This document shows positions 10,615 through 18,855 of a stretch of 64,000 nucleotides of DNA, piece by piece. The notes below the pieces were generated by a model, which was not told where the DNA came from, did not search any database, and was given only the letters and a program-made list of their open reading frames with translations. A program made the translations under genes and the position numbers. Numbering within the stretch: position 1 is the stretch's first letter; each line of letters begins with the position of its first letter. The DNA comes from Streptomyces cacaoi (lineage in GTDB: Bacteria; Actinomycetota; Actinomycetes; Streptomycetales; Streptomycetaceae). The DNA lies in contig NZ_BJMM01000001.1 of assembly GCF_006539165.1 (NCBI RefSeq), positions 62,001-126,000 on the forward strand, given 5' to 3'.

Positions 10615-13302
10615 TTGCTCACCGCCGAGATCCGCCGCCGTTTCCTCGACCACTTCGCCGCGCGCGGGCACACCGTCGTGCCCTCGGCGCCGCTGCCGAC
10701 GCCGGACCCGACGCTGCTGTTCGTCAACGCCGGCATGGTGCCCTTCAAGCCGTATCTGACGGGTGAGACGACGGCGCCCTGGCCGCGCGCCGTCAGCGTG
10801 CAGAAGTGTGTGCGCACCCTCGACATCGAAGAGGTCGGCAAGACCACCCGGCACGGCTCGTTCTTCCAGATGAACGGCAACTTCTCGTTCGGCGACTACT
10901 TCAAGGAAGAGGCCGTCGCGCTCGCCTGGGAGCTGTCCGTCACGCCCGTCGCCGACGGCGGTTACGGGCTGGACCCCGGCCGCATCTGGGTCACCGTGCA
11001 CCACGGCGACGACGAGGCGGCGGCCCTGTGGCGGCGCGTCGCCGGGCTCCCCGACGCGCGCATCGTGCGGCGCGGGGACGAGGACAACTTCTGGTCCATG
11101 GGCGTGCCCGGACCCTGCGGGCCCTGCTCCGAGCTGTACTACGACCGGGGCCCCGCGTTCGGCCCGGACGGCGGGCCCGACGTGGACGAGGACCGGTTCA
11201 TGGAGTTCTGGAACCTCGTCTTCATGCAGTACGAACGCGGCGAGGGACCCGGCAAGTCGGGCTATCCGGTGCTGGGCGAGCTGCCCCGGCGCAACATCGA
11301 CACCGGCATGGGCCTGGAGCGGATGGCGGCCCTCCTCCAGGGCGTCGACAACATCTACGAGACCGACGAGATGCGGCCCGTCCTCGACCACGCCGCCGCG
11401 CTCGCCGGCACCCCGTACGGCCGCGACGCCGCGTCCGACGTCCGGCTGCGCGTCGTCGCCGACCATGTGCGCACCGCGCTGATGCTGCTCGCCGACGGCA
11501 CCGCGCCCGGCAACGAGGGCCGCGGCTATGTGCTGCGCCGCATCCTGCGCCGGGCCGTGCGCGCCGTGCGGCTGCTCGGCCACGAGGACCCGGCGCTGCC
11601 CGAACTGCTGCCCGTCGCACGGGACCGCATGGCGCCCGGATACCCCGAGGTGGCCGACGACTTCGAGCGGATCTCCCAGCTCGCCTACGCCGAGGAGGAC
11701 GCGTTCCGGGCGACGCTGCGGTCCGGCACCACCGTGCTGGACACCGCCATCGGCGAGGTCAAGTCCCGCGGCGGGCGCACCCTGCCCGGCGAGCGGGCCT
11801 TCCTGCTGCACGACACCTACGGCTTCCCGCTCGATCTGACCCTGGAGATGGCGGCGGAACAGGGCGTCGAGGTGGACCGGGAGGGCTTCACCGCGCTCAT
11901 GACCGCACAGCGCGAGCGCGCCCGCGCCGACGCACGGGCCCGCAAGTCCGGCGGAGTGGCCGACGCCGCCGCCTTCCGTCCCGTCCTGGACGCGCACGGG
12001 CCCACCGACTGGCGGGCCTGGGACGAGCTGACGACCGACTCCACCGTGCTGGCCGTGCACGGACCCTCCGGCGCCGCGCTGCCCCTGGCCCGCGAGGGCG
12101 AGATCGTCACCGTCGTGCTGGACCGCACCCCCTTCTACGCCGAGTCCGGCGGGCAGGAGAGCGACGCCGGGCACCTCGTGGCCGCCTCCGGCGAGGCCGA
12201 AGTGCTCGATGTGCAGCGGCCGTTGCCCGGGCTCGTCGTCCACCAGGTGCGGATCACCGCCGGCGAGCTGACGCCCGGGGAGACCGTGCGGGCCGCCGTC
12301 GACCCCGAGTGGCGGCTCGGCGCGCGTCAGGCGCACTCCGGTACGCATGTGCTGCACGCGGCGCTGCGGCAGGTGCTCGGGCCCGCCGCGCTCCAGTCCG
12401 GCTCCTACAACCGGCCGGGGCATCTGCGGCTGGACTTCCCCTGGCGCGGGGCGCTGAGCCCGGCCGTGCGCTCCGAGGTCGAGGAGGCGGCGGCGCGGGC
12501 GCTCCGCCGCGATCTGCCCGTCGGTGTGCGGTGGATGCCGCTGGCGCAGGCCAAGGAGGAGGGCGCGCTGGCGCTGTTCGGGGAGACGTACGGGGAGCGG
12601 GTGCGCGTCGTCGAGATCGGGGGCGCCTGGTCGCGGGAGCTGTGCGGCGGCACCCACGTCGAGCACGCCTCGCAGATCGGGGTGATCGCGCTGACCTCCG
12701 AGGGATCCGTGGGCGCCGGGATGCGCCGGCTGGAGGCGGCCGTCGGCATCGAGGGCTTCGCGTATCTGGCGCGCGAGCGGGACCTGGTCTCCCGGATCGC
12801 CGAGCAGCTCCAGGCGCCCCGTGCCGAACTGCCCGAGCGGATCGGCACGTTGCTGGACCGGCTCAAGGCCGCCGACCGCGCCTCGGCCGAGCTGCGCCGC
12901 CAGGCCGTGGAGGCCCGCGCCGCCGAACTGGCCGCCGCGGCCCGTGAGGCGCACGGCGTCCGTCTGGTCACGGCCACGGCGGACGGCGGTGCGGCCGAGG
13001 CCCGCACCCTGGCCCTGGCCGTCCGGGACCGGCTGCCGCAGCGGGCGCCCGGGGTGGTGGCCATCGGCGGCAGCACGGGCTCCGGCGGCGCCGAGGGCGG
13101 CTCCGGCGAGGACCGGGCCGCGCTCGTCGTCACGCTCAACAAGGCCGCGCAGCAGGCCGGTTGGTCGGCCGCCACGCTGGTGAAGCGGCTGCTGCGGGGG
13201 CGCGGTGGCGGCTCGGCCGAGACGGCGCAGGGCGGCGGCATCACCGCGCGGCAGCTCCCCGCGACCCTGGAGGCGGTCCCGGGCGCCCTCACGGAAGGCT
13301 GA
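10615..13302 (+). CDS. alaS: Alanyl-tRNA synthetase (second-copy type), TTG start
   Basis: This full-length 895-residue class II synthetase charges tRNA-Ala. The catalytic domain (about 1-440) has RHGSFFQMNGNFSFGDYF (motif 2 region) and GMGLERM (motif 3). The editing domain has HSGTHVLH near residue 572 and the zinc-site CGGTH near 676, so proofreading should work. The C-terminal coiled-coil/DHHA1-like part is present. The TTG at 10615 gives the usual family N-terminus (LTAEIRRRFLDHF) and follows GGAG by 6 bases; an in-frame GTG at 10573 would add 14 Pro-rich residues without a ribosome site. Its neighbours are not the conserved rpsD/ruvX/mltG context of actinobacterial alaS. With tsaD it forms a pair of tRNA-related paralogues. 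Confidence 0.93.
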   Translation: MLTAEIRRRFLDHFAARGHTVVPSAPLPTPDPTLLFVNAGMVPFKPYLTGETTAPWPRAVSVQKCVRTLDIEEVGKTTRHGSFFQMNGNFSFGDYFKEEAVALAWELSVTPVADGGYGLDPGRIWVTVHHGDDEAAALWRRVAGLPDARIVRRGDEDNFWSMGVPGPCGPCSELYYDRGPAFGPDGGPDVDEDRFMEFWNLVFMQYERGEGPGKSGYPVLGELPRRNIDTGMGLERMAALLQGVDNIYETDEMRPVLDHAAALAGTPYGRDAASDVRLRVVADHVRTALMLLADGTAPGNEGRGYVLRRILRRAVRAVRLLGHEDPALPELLPVARDRMAPGYPEVADDFERISQLAYAEEDAFRATLRSGTTVLDTAIGEVKSRGGRTLPGERAFLLHDTYGFPLDLTLEMAAEQGVEVDREGFTALMTAQRERARADARARKSGGVADAAAFRPVLDAHGPTDWRAWDELTTDSTVLAVHGPSGAALPLAREGEIVTVVLDRTPFYAESGGQESDAGHLVAASGEAEVLDVQRPLPGLVVHQVRITAGELTPGETVRAAVDPEWRLGARQAHSGTHVLHAALRQVLGPAALQSGSYNRPGHLRLDFPWRGALSPAVRSEVEEAAARALRRDLPVGVRWMPLAQAKEEGALALFGETYGERVRVVEIGGAWSRELCGGTHVEHASQIGVIALTSEGSVGAGMRRLEAAVGIEGFAYLARERDLVSRIAEQLQAPRAELPERIGTLLDRLKAADRASAELRRQAVEARAAELAAAAREAHGVRLVTATADGGAAEARTLALAVRDRLPQRAPGVVAIGGSTGSGGAEGGSGEDRAALVVTLNKAAQQAGWSAATLVKRLLRGRGGGSAETAQGGGITARQLPATLEAVPGALTEG

Positions 13303-13303
13303 C

Positions 13304-13352
13304 CCCGGCACGGGCGGCTGACGTCCGCCGGGCGTCAGCCGCCCGTGCCGGG
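13304..13352. terminator. Bidirectional terminator hairpin between alaS and nfi
   Basis: Two perfectly complementary 20-base arms (13304-13323 and 13333-13352) flank a 9-base loop. The structure starts right after the alaS stop, and its right arm overlaps the 3' end of the convergent nfi gene. It has no U-tract, as is usual for actinobacterial hairpin terminators. Confidence 0.85.
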
Positions 13353-14036
13353 TGCCGGGCGGAGCGCGGCGAGGCGTGCGCCGGCCAGGTGGTCCGCGCG
13401 GCGGGTGGTCTCCGGCTGGCGGTAGCGCGGGGTCAGCCGGAGCGTGTGCGCACAGGCGTTGTCGAGGCCGATGCCGCTGCCGATGGAGACGAAGACGGGC
13501 TTGACCCCGTCCCGGGTACGCAGGGCGCGGCCCACCTCCTCGGTGCCGGAGCCGTCCCGCATCGTCAGCGGGGAGGAGGAGCCGCGTGCGGTGCCCGGCG
13601 GCTCGTGGTCGAAGAGGAACGGGGTCTTCGCCACGCCGAAGCAGGGGATGCCGGTCAGCACACCGAGGTGGACGGCGAGCCCGGCCCGGCGCGGGTGCGC
13701 GCGCCCGTAGCCGTCGCAGACGACGAGGTCGGGGGTGCGGGTGAGGCCCTCCAACGCGGCCATCACCGACGGCAGTTCACGGAAGGCCAGCAGCCCGGGA
13801 ACGTAGGGGAAGTCCGTGCGGCCCACGTGCACGGACTCCTCCAGCACGGCGAGGCTGTCCGCGTCCAGCACGACCGCGGCGGCGGCCAGGGTGCCGTCGT
13901 CGCCGTAGGCCACGTCGACCCCGGCCACGGTGGCGATCTCGCCGACCGCCGGGCCGGGCGACCCGTGGTCGGCCGCGGCGCGCAGGCGTTCCTGCTCGGC
14001 GCGGGCCTCGGCCTCGGTGGTGGGCCACTGGTGCAT
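13335..14036 (-). CDS. nfi: Endonuclease V (deoxyinosine repair)
   Basis: Endonuclease V cleaves the second phosphodiester 3' of deoxyinosine. The 233-residue protein has the expected blocks in order: VAGVDVAYGDD with a catalytic Asp, FPYVPGLLAFRE, LVVCDGYGRAHPRRAGLAVHLGV with a second catalytic Asp, and the late GSGIGLDNA helix region. A short insertion (about residues 145-165) precedes a GVKPVFVSIG strand. It converges on alaS through a shared hairpin. Endonuclease V can also act on inosine in RNA, so placement beside two tRNA genes is suggestive but may be chance. Confidence 0.92.
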   Translation of the reverse strand: MHQWPTTEAEARAEQERLRAAADHGSPGPAVGEIATVAGVDVAYGDDGTLAAAAVVLDADSLAVLEESVHVGRTDFPYVPGLLAFRELPSVMAALEGLTRTPDLVVCDGYGRAHPRRAGLAVHLGVLTGIPCFGVAKTPFLFDHEPPGTARGSSSPLTMRDGSGTEEVGRALRTRDGVKPVFVSIGSGIGLDNACAHTLRLTPRYRQPETTRRADHLAGARLAALRPAPGTGG

Positions 14037-14186
14037 GGGCTGTCACTCGCTTTCGTCGGGATGCACCCGCACCCTCCGTGACCGGGGCACACCCGCGCAA
14101 GCCGCCGCCGCTGCGTAGCCTGGGGCCCTCTCGTCCGGGGAGGGCGCGCGGACGGGTCCGCCCGGGCGCCCGTGGAGGCGACCACT

Positions 14187-14234
14187 GATCCGACTGCTGA
14201 TCCGACCGCTGAGCCGACCGCTGAACCGACCGAG
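14187..14234 (+). repeat. Four 12-bp tandem repeats before the MerR-family start
   Basis: Near-identical 12-mers (GATCCGACTGCT, GATCCGACCGCT, GAGCCGACCGCT, GAACCGACCGAG) run head to tail. If translation began at the GTG at 14172 they would encode an acidic TDPTAEPTAEPTEE tail at the N-terminus. If it begins at 14244 they lie in the leader. Because they are in phase and 12 bp long, copy-number changes would not shift the frame. Confidence 0.75.
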
Positions 14235-14243
14235 GAGGAGCAG

Positions 14244-14987
14244 GTGGCAGAGACCGGCACCGCCGGGGACGGTGTGCTGCGGTCCGTCGATCTGGCCCGG
14301 GCGGCGGGGCTGTCGACCCAGCAGGTGCGCAACTACGCGGACATGGGCGTGCTGCCACCGGCCGAGCGCACCCCGGCCGGATACCGGCGGTTCGGGCCAC
14401 GGCACCGGGAGGCGCTGCTCGTCCACCGTGCGCTGGCACGCGGGCACGGCGTCGTCGCCGCCCGGCGGATCATGCACGCCGTGCACACCGGGGACGTGCC
14501 CGCCGCGCTCGCCCTCGTCGACGCCGGGCACGCCGGACTGCACGCCGAGCGGGAGGCGTTGGAGGAGACCGGCGCCGCACTCGCCGCCCTCACCGAGCAG
14601 TCCGGGGAGGGGGAGGGGGAGCGGCGTCCGGTGCGCGGAAGCCTGCGGATCGGTGAGGTGGCCGCCGTGCTGGGGGTGCGCGGTTCGGCGCTGCGGGTGT
14701 GGGAGGCCGCGGGGCTGATCCGCCCGCCCAGGGAGCCGGTGACGGGGCATCGCCGCTACGGGGCGGCCGAGGTGCGGGACGCGCGGGTGATCCGGATGCT
14801 GCGGCTGAGCGGCTATCCGCTGCCGCAGATCCGCCCCGTGCTGGACGAACTGCGTGCCTCCGGCGGCACCGAGGCCCTCCGCGCCGCCCTCGCCCGCCGG
14901 CGCGCCGAGCTGACCCGCCGCACCGCGGCCCTGCTGGAGGGCGGGGGTCTGCTGCACGCCTATCTGGCCGCGTACGGCGGGCTGTGA
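14244..14987 (+). CDS. Transcription regulator with two MerR-type DNA-binding domains
   Basis: The first MerR winged helix is at about residues 10-75 (LARAAGLSTQQVRNYADMGVLPPAERT...YRRF). A linker with a helical stretch follows, then a second complete MerR domain at about 130-200 (RIGEVAAVLGVRGSALRVWEAAGLIRPPR...HRRYG). The C-terminal helix probably dimerises. No Cys-based metal site is visible, so the inducer is unknown. I chose the GTG at 14244 because GAGGAGGAG precedes it; a GTG at 14172 would add a repetitive acidic tail. Two DNA-reading heads in one chain could let a monomer act like a dimer or bridge sites. It is divergent from nfi and 436 bp before paaK. Confidence 0.85.
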   Translation: MAETGTAGDGVLRSVDLARAAGLSTQQVRNYADMGVLPPAERTPAGYRRFGPRHREALLVHRALARGHGVVAARRIMHAVHTGDVPAALALVDAGHAGLHAEREALEETGAALAALTEQSGEGEGERRPVRGSLRIGEVAAVLGVRGSALRVWEAAGLIRPPREPVTGHRRYGAAEVRDARVIRMLRLSGYPLPQIRPVLDELRASGGTEALRAALARRRAELTRRTAALLEGGGLLHAYLAAYGGL

Positions 14988-15019
14988 GCGGGCCCGGCCT
15001 CCGCGTCGGCCGGGCCGTT

Positions 15020-15109
15020 CCGAAGTCCGGTGCCGGGTCGCCCGAAGTCCGGAGCCGGGCCGGGCCGAGGTCCTGAGCCGCGCCGCGCCGAAGTCCGACA
15101 GCGGGCCGA
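15020..15109 (+). repeat. Four imperfect 22-23 bp tandem repeats between the MerR gene and paaK
   Basis: Units beginning CCGAAGTCCGG recur at 15020, 15042, 15065 and 15088, each followed by a GCCGGGCCG-like tail. They occupy the first part of the gene-free stretch 14988-15423. The repeats are GC-rich and can fold, so they may help end transcription of the MerR gene, but no single stem stands out. Confidence 0.6.
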
Positions 15110-15225
15110 GCCGGGCCGCTCCGGGGCCGGGGAGTGGGGCCGGTTCCGGGCCGGGCCGTCCGTCCGGCCCGGGACGCCGCCGGTGCGGCGCGCCGGGTGC
15201 CCGACGGCGGTGCTGTGCAGGTGTC

Positions 15226-15256
15226 TTGACAGCCGGGAAGCGGGGCTGCGTAACTG
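15226..15256 (+). promoter_or_regulatory. Sigma-70-like promoter of paaK
   Basis: A perfect -35 box TTGACA (15226-15231) is followed after 19 bases by TAACTG (15251-15256), a fair -10 box. The paaK start lies 168 bp downstream, leaving a long leader. It is the best housekeeping-type promoter I see in the window. Confidence 0.55.
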
Positions 15257-15263
15257 ACGCGGG

Positions 15264-15277
15264 ACCGAATGATCGGT
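15264..15277. promoter_or_regulatory. ACCG-N6-CGGT operator just downstream of the paaK -10 box
   Basis: ACCGAATGATCGGT is an inverted repeat with ACCGA/TCGGT arms located 8 bp after the -10 element, where a repressor would block initiation. The half-sites match the core recalled for TetR-type PaaR repressors of phenylacetate catabolism in Gram-positive bacteria (ACCG...CGGT), which release DNA on binding phenylacetyl-CoA, the product of the gene downstream. No paaR gene is in the window. Confidence 0.5.
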
Positions 15278-15423
15278 CGGCGCGGGGCGGGTGCGGCCCG
15301 GCCCGCGCGCTACCGGCGGAGGGAGCGTGCGGTGCGACGGTACGTGCAGGCCGGCGGGGCGGCGGCGCGGGTGGGGTCCGCCGTCCGGAGCGGTGGTCCC
15401 CACGGGGCGGCGGAGGTCCCGGC

Positions 15424-16851
15424 GTGAGCGCCGCGGCAGTGCCGGGCTCCCTCGGCCCCCGGCGGCCCCGGCGGCCTCGGCGCCCCCGGGAGCTCGGCGA
15501 GCCGCTGCCCGCCGCGCTGCGGGACGCGGCCGAGCGGATGAGCACCGACGAACTGCGTGCGCTCCAGCTCACCCGGCTCAGGGCCACCCTGCGGCACGCG
15601 TACGAGGATGTCCCGCTCTACCGCCGGAAGTTCGACGAGGCCGGGGTGCACCCCGAGGACTGCCGCACCCTGGAGGACCTGGCGCGGTTCCCCTTCACGA
15701 CGAAGGACGACCTGCGCGAGAGCTACCCGTTCGGGATGTTCGGCGTCCCACGGGAGCGGGTGCGCAGGATCCACGCCTCCAGCGGTTCCACGGGCCGGCC
15801 GACCGTCGTCGGCTACACGGACGCCGATCTGGACTCCTGGGCGGAGATGGTCGCCCGCAGCATCCGCGCGGCCGGCGGCAGGCCGGGAGATCTGGTGCAT
15901 GTGGCGTACGGCTACGGGCTGTTCACCGGCGGGCTGGGCGCGCACTACGGCGCCGAGCGGGCCGGCTGCACCGTCGTCCCCGCCTCGGGCGGGATGACGG
16001 CCCGCCAGGTGCAGCTCATCCAGGACTTCCGGCCGGACGTCATCCTGGTGACGCCCACCTACATGCTCACGCTGCTCGACGAGTTCGAGCGCCAGGGCAT
16101 CGACCCGCGCCGTACCTCGCTCCGGGTGGGCATCTTCGGTGCCGAGCCGTGGAGCGAGGAGATGCGCCGGGAGATCGAGGAGCGGTTCGCCCTGCACGCC
16201 CTGGACATCTACGGGCTCTCCGAGGTCATGGGCCCGGGCGTCGCCCAGGAGTGCGTCGAGAGCAAGGACGGGCTGCACGTGTGGGAGGACCACGTCTACC
16301 CGGAGATCGTCGGCGCGCCGGACGGTGCGGCGTCCGGTGAAGCGCCGGACGCAGCGGGGGAGTTGGTGCTCACCACGCTGACGAAGCAGGCGCTGCCGGT
16401 GATCCGCTACCGCACCCGGGATCTGACGCGGCTGCTGCCGGGGACGGCCAGGCCCGCGTTCCGCCGTATCGAGCGGATCACCGGGCGCAGCGACGACCTG
16501 CTCATCGTGCGCGGCGTCAACGTCTTCCCCAGCCGGATCGAACAGCTCGTGCTGCGCACACCCGCGCTCGCCCCGCACTTCCGGCTCCAGCTGGTCCGGC
16601 AGGGGCGGATGGACGGGCTGCGGATCGTCGTCGAGGCACGCGCCGGGGTGCCGGCGCACGAGCGGGAGGCGGCCGGTGCGGCGCTGATGCGGGCCGTCAA
16701 GGAGGAGGTGGGGGTCTCGGTGCGGACCCGGGTGGTGGCGCCTGGCACGATCGAGCGGTCGGTCGGCAAGTTCCGCCGTGTCCAGGATCTGCGCGAGGCC
16801 CCGGCGGCGGTGCACGCCGAGCCTGACGCGCCCGGGGAGCCCGCACGTTGA
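15424..16851 (+). CDS. paaK: Phenylacetate-CoA ligase
   Basis: This 475-residue adenylate-forming enzyme makes phenylacetyl-CoA from phenylacetate, ATP and CoA. It has the PaaK-type P-loop SSGSTGRPTVVGYT at about residues 119-132, the block YGLSEVMGPGVAQEC, a YRTRDLTRL hinge and a C-terminal swivelling domain with IVRGVNVFPSRIE; the final SVGKFRRV carries the probable catalytic lysine. The GTG at 15424 follows GGAGG at good spacing; the first ~20 residues are Arg/Pro-rich. The rest of the paa ring-opening pathway is absent nearby, so the product may be used by genes elsewhere or serve as an effector. Confidence 0.92.
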   Translation: MSAAAVPGSLGPRRPRRPRRPRELGEPLPAALRDAAERMSTDELRALQLTRLRATLRHAYEDVPLYRRKFDEAGVHPEDCRTLEDLARFPFTTKDDLRESYPFGMFGVPRERVRRIHASSGSTGRPTVVGYTDADLDSWAEMVARSIRAAGGRPGDLVHVAYGYGLFTGGLGAHYGAERAGCTVVPASGGMTARQVQLIQDFRPDVILVTPTYMLTLLDEFERQGIDPRRTSLRVGIFGAEPWSEEMRREIEERFALHALDIYGLSEVMGPGVAQECVESKDGLHVWEDHVYPEIVGAPDGAASGEAPDAAGELVLTTLTKQALPVIRYRTRDLTRLLPGTARPAFRRIERITGRSDDLLIVRGVNVFPSRIEQLVLRTPALAPHFRLQLVRQGRMDGLRIVVEARAGVPAHEREAAGAALMRAVKEEVGVSVRTRVVAPGTIERSVGKFRRVQDLREAPAAVHAEPDAPGEPAR

Positions 16852-17223
16852 CGGAACCTCCGCACCCCTCGCCGCCCCCGCACCCCGTGCCTCCGCTGCA
16901 CGGAATACCGCCCACCCGCGCCTCGTTCGACCTGCACCCGGAGGCGCCCGCCCGCCCGCCGCGGGACGCCGCGGGCGCCGAACCGGCGCGCTTCGGCGGC
17001 GAGGGGCCGGGGCCCGTCGTCTCGGGGGAGCGCGCCGCGCTGCCGGCGTGGCTCACCGGCCGGGACGACGGCGCCGGGCCGGCGGTCACGCAGGGTGCGC
17101 TTCCCCGGCCGCGGGCCCGGCTGCAACCGGTCCGTACGGCGCGTGCCGCGTCGTGCGGGGCCCGACGACTGGGTGGCGCAACATCCCACGGCATCTGTCC
17201 GTCATGTGGGTTTTACTCGCGGT
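16852..17223 (+). other. Gap between paaK and the next gene with a high-GC3 open frame of uncertain status
   Basis: A frame opening with TTG at 16848, overlapping the paaK stop, shows protein-like codon bias for about 90 codons and encodes a Pro/His-rich then acidic segment. It then runs into the next gene in the wrong frame. It could be the displaced N-terminus of the downstream protein, a decayed gene, or chance in GC-rich DNA. Nothing in it resembles a known domain. Near 17206-17226 the GC drops (GGGTTTTACTCGCGGTATG), which may be a promoter for the downstream gene. Confidence 0.3.
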
Positions 17224-18834
17224 ATGTGCGCAACTCAGCCCTCGGCACCCCCGACGACAGCGGCGTCCCCTCCCCGCGGCCGCGCCCGGACGCGGCCCGC
17301 GCCGCGCCCCTGGCCCGGCCGCGTCCTGCCCTTCCGCTCGCGGCTGCACCGCACCGGCGTCCGCAGCTTCCACCGGGTCGAAAGCGGCCTCACCGGTGTC
17401 TCGGGCCCGGGCGTCCCGGGCGACAACGAGGCAGGCGTGATCGGCTGGGGCGCCTCCTGGCGGATGCAGGGGTATCTGCTGATGGCCGAACGGACCGGCG
17501 ACCCCGCCTATGCGCGCCGGCTCGCCGAACTCGTCGACGGGGTGCTGGCCGCCCGCGACGAGGTCCGCGGCGTGGCCGACCACCGCGGGGTCAGCGGCCC
17601 GGTGTGGAGCACGGCCGGCAAGTTCACCGCGGCCACCGCCCGGATCGAGGACACGGACGGCAACCCGGCGTTGGAGGTCACCGTCTGCCCGCCGCGTGCC
17701 GTGCAGGCCGAGGTGACGGTGGAGCCGCAGGGCGAGGGCCGGTTCTCGCTCGCGGTGACCGGGCAGGGCCGGGCGCCCTTCTCCGTCGAGGGACTCGCCC
17801 TCGACCCGCACGACGAGCGCCGGGCCGACCGGGTCGTCTACGCGGCACACGACCAGCGCACCGCCGTCACCGCCCGGCTGGTGCCCGCGCCGGACGGTGC
17901 CGCGGGGATACGCGAAGTGCGCCCCGGCACCTACCCCGTCGAGCCGGCCCGGGTGGCGCTCGCCGCACAGACCGGGATGATCACCTACCCCATGGCGGGC
18001 CTCGTCCGGCTCGCACGGGAGCGGCCCGCCGCGGTGCCCCGCGAGGTGCACGCCCGGCTGGAGGGCTGTCTGGACGCCGTGCTCCGCGCCGTACGGGCAC
18101 ACGAGTACCAGTGGACGGCGGTCTCCGGCGGCCGGGGCTGCTACCGGTGGCTGCGGGAGGAACCCGTCTCCTTCGCCGGCGCCGAGCTGCCCACCAACGA
18201 GTTCCTCGCCGTGGCCCGCACCCTGGTGCATCTGGCCGTCCTCACCGGGGACGAGGAGCACGCCGAGCGCGCCGCCGCCATGGCGCGGGCGCTGCGCGGG
18301 GATCTGCGCCGGGTCGGCGGTGCGCGCGGTGCCGGGGAGACGGGCGACGGGGGCCTCGCGGGCGACGTGGCGGTGTGGCCGTACTGGCCGGGCTTCGGCC
18401 GGGTGTACAACGGCTGGTCGCCCACCGGGTCGCCGGAGGGAGACGGTTCGCTGTACCGGCCGCTGTACGCGCCGGTCACCGTCCCCGAGGACGTCACCCA
18501 CGCCCTCATCGACCTGGACTTCCTGCACCTGTACCACCGCACGCCGGGCCTGCCGCCGGTCTTCACCCGGGACGATCTGCGCGCGGTCGCGGCCACGTTC
18601 ACCGGGCACGTGGTCGAACGGCACGGCCGTGCCTGGCGGATGCGGCACGACGTCGGCGGCGCCGGCCGCCCCGGCACCGACCGGCAGCAGGCGCACGTCG
18701 CCGCCTGGATCCCGCTGCGGGAACACAACCCCCGGCTGCCGGTGCTCGTCTCGGCGATCCACCCGTCGCCGCCGCCCGCCCCGTACCAGGGAGTGGACAG
18801 CTACTGCGGTGCCCTGCTGGCCCGTTGGAGCTGA
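17224..18834 (+). CDS. Unrecognised 536-residue protein, possibly an alpha/alpha-toroid fold
   Basis: I do not recognise the family. After a ~45-residue Pro/Arg-rich N-terminus come regularly spaced helices with small-residue contacts, including WGASWRMQGYLLMAERTGDPAYARRLAEL, MAGLVRLARERPA and NEFLAVARTLVHLAVLTGDEEHAERAAAMARAL. These recall glycan-active (alpha/alpha)6 toroids, with a predicted beta-rich segment in the middle (about 130-240). A conserved-looking WPYWPGFGRVYNGWSP block lies near 390. No signal peptide is visible. The start is uncertain: ATG 17224 lacks a ribosome site and GTG 17206 is an alternative. It follows paaK on the same strand and converges on the dehydrogenase. Confidence 0.6.
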   Translation: MCATQPSAPPTTAASPPRGRARTRPAPRPWPGRVLPFRSRLHRTGVRSFHRVESGLTGVSGPGVPGDNEAGVIGWGASWRMQGYLLMAERTGDPAYARRLAELVDGVLAARDEVRGVADHRGVSGPVWSTAGKFTAATARIEDTDGNPALEVTVCPPRAVQAEVTVEPQGEGRFSLAVTGQGRAPFSVEGLALDPHDERRADRVVYAAHDQRTAVTARLVPAPDGAAGIREVRPGTYPVEPARVALAAQTGMITYPMAGLVRLARERPAAVPREVHARLEGCLDAVLRAVRAHEYQWTAVSGGRGCYRWLREEPVSFAGAELPTNEFLAVARTLVHLAVLTGDEEHAERAAAMARALRGDLRRVGGARGAGETGDGGLAGDVAVWPYWPGFGRVYNGWSPTGSPEGDGSLYRPLYAPVTVPEDVTHALIDLDFLHLYHRTPGLPPVFTRDDLRAVAATFTGHVVERHGRAWRMRHDVGGAGRPGTDRQQAHVAAWIPLREHNPRLPVLVSAIHPSPPPAPYQGVDSYCGALLARWS

Positions 18835-18855
18835 CGGCCGCCGGGCCGGGCGGGG

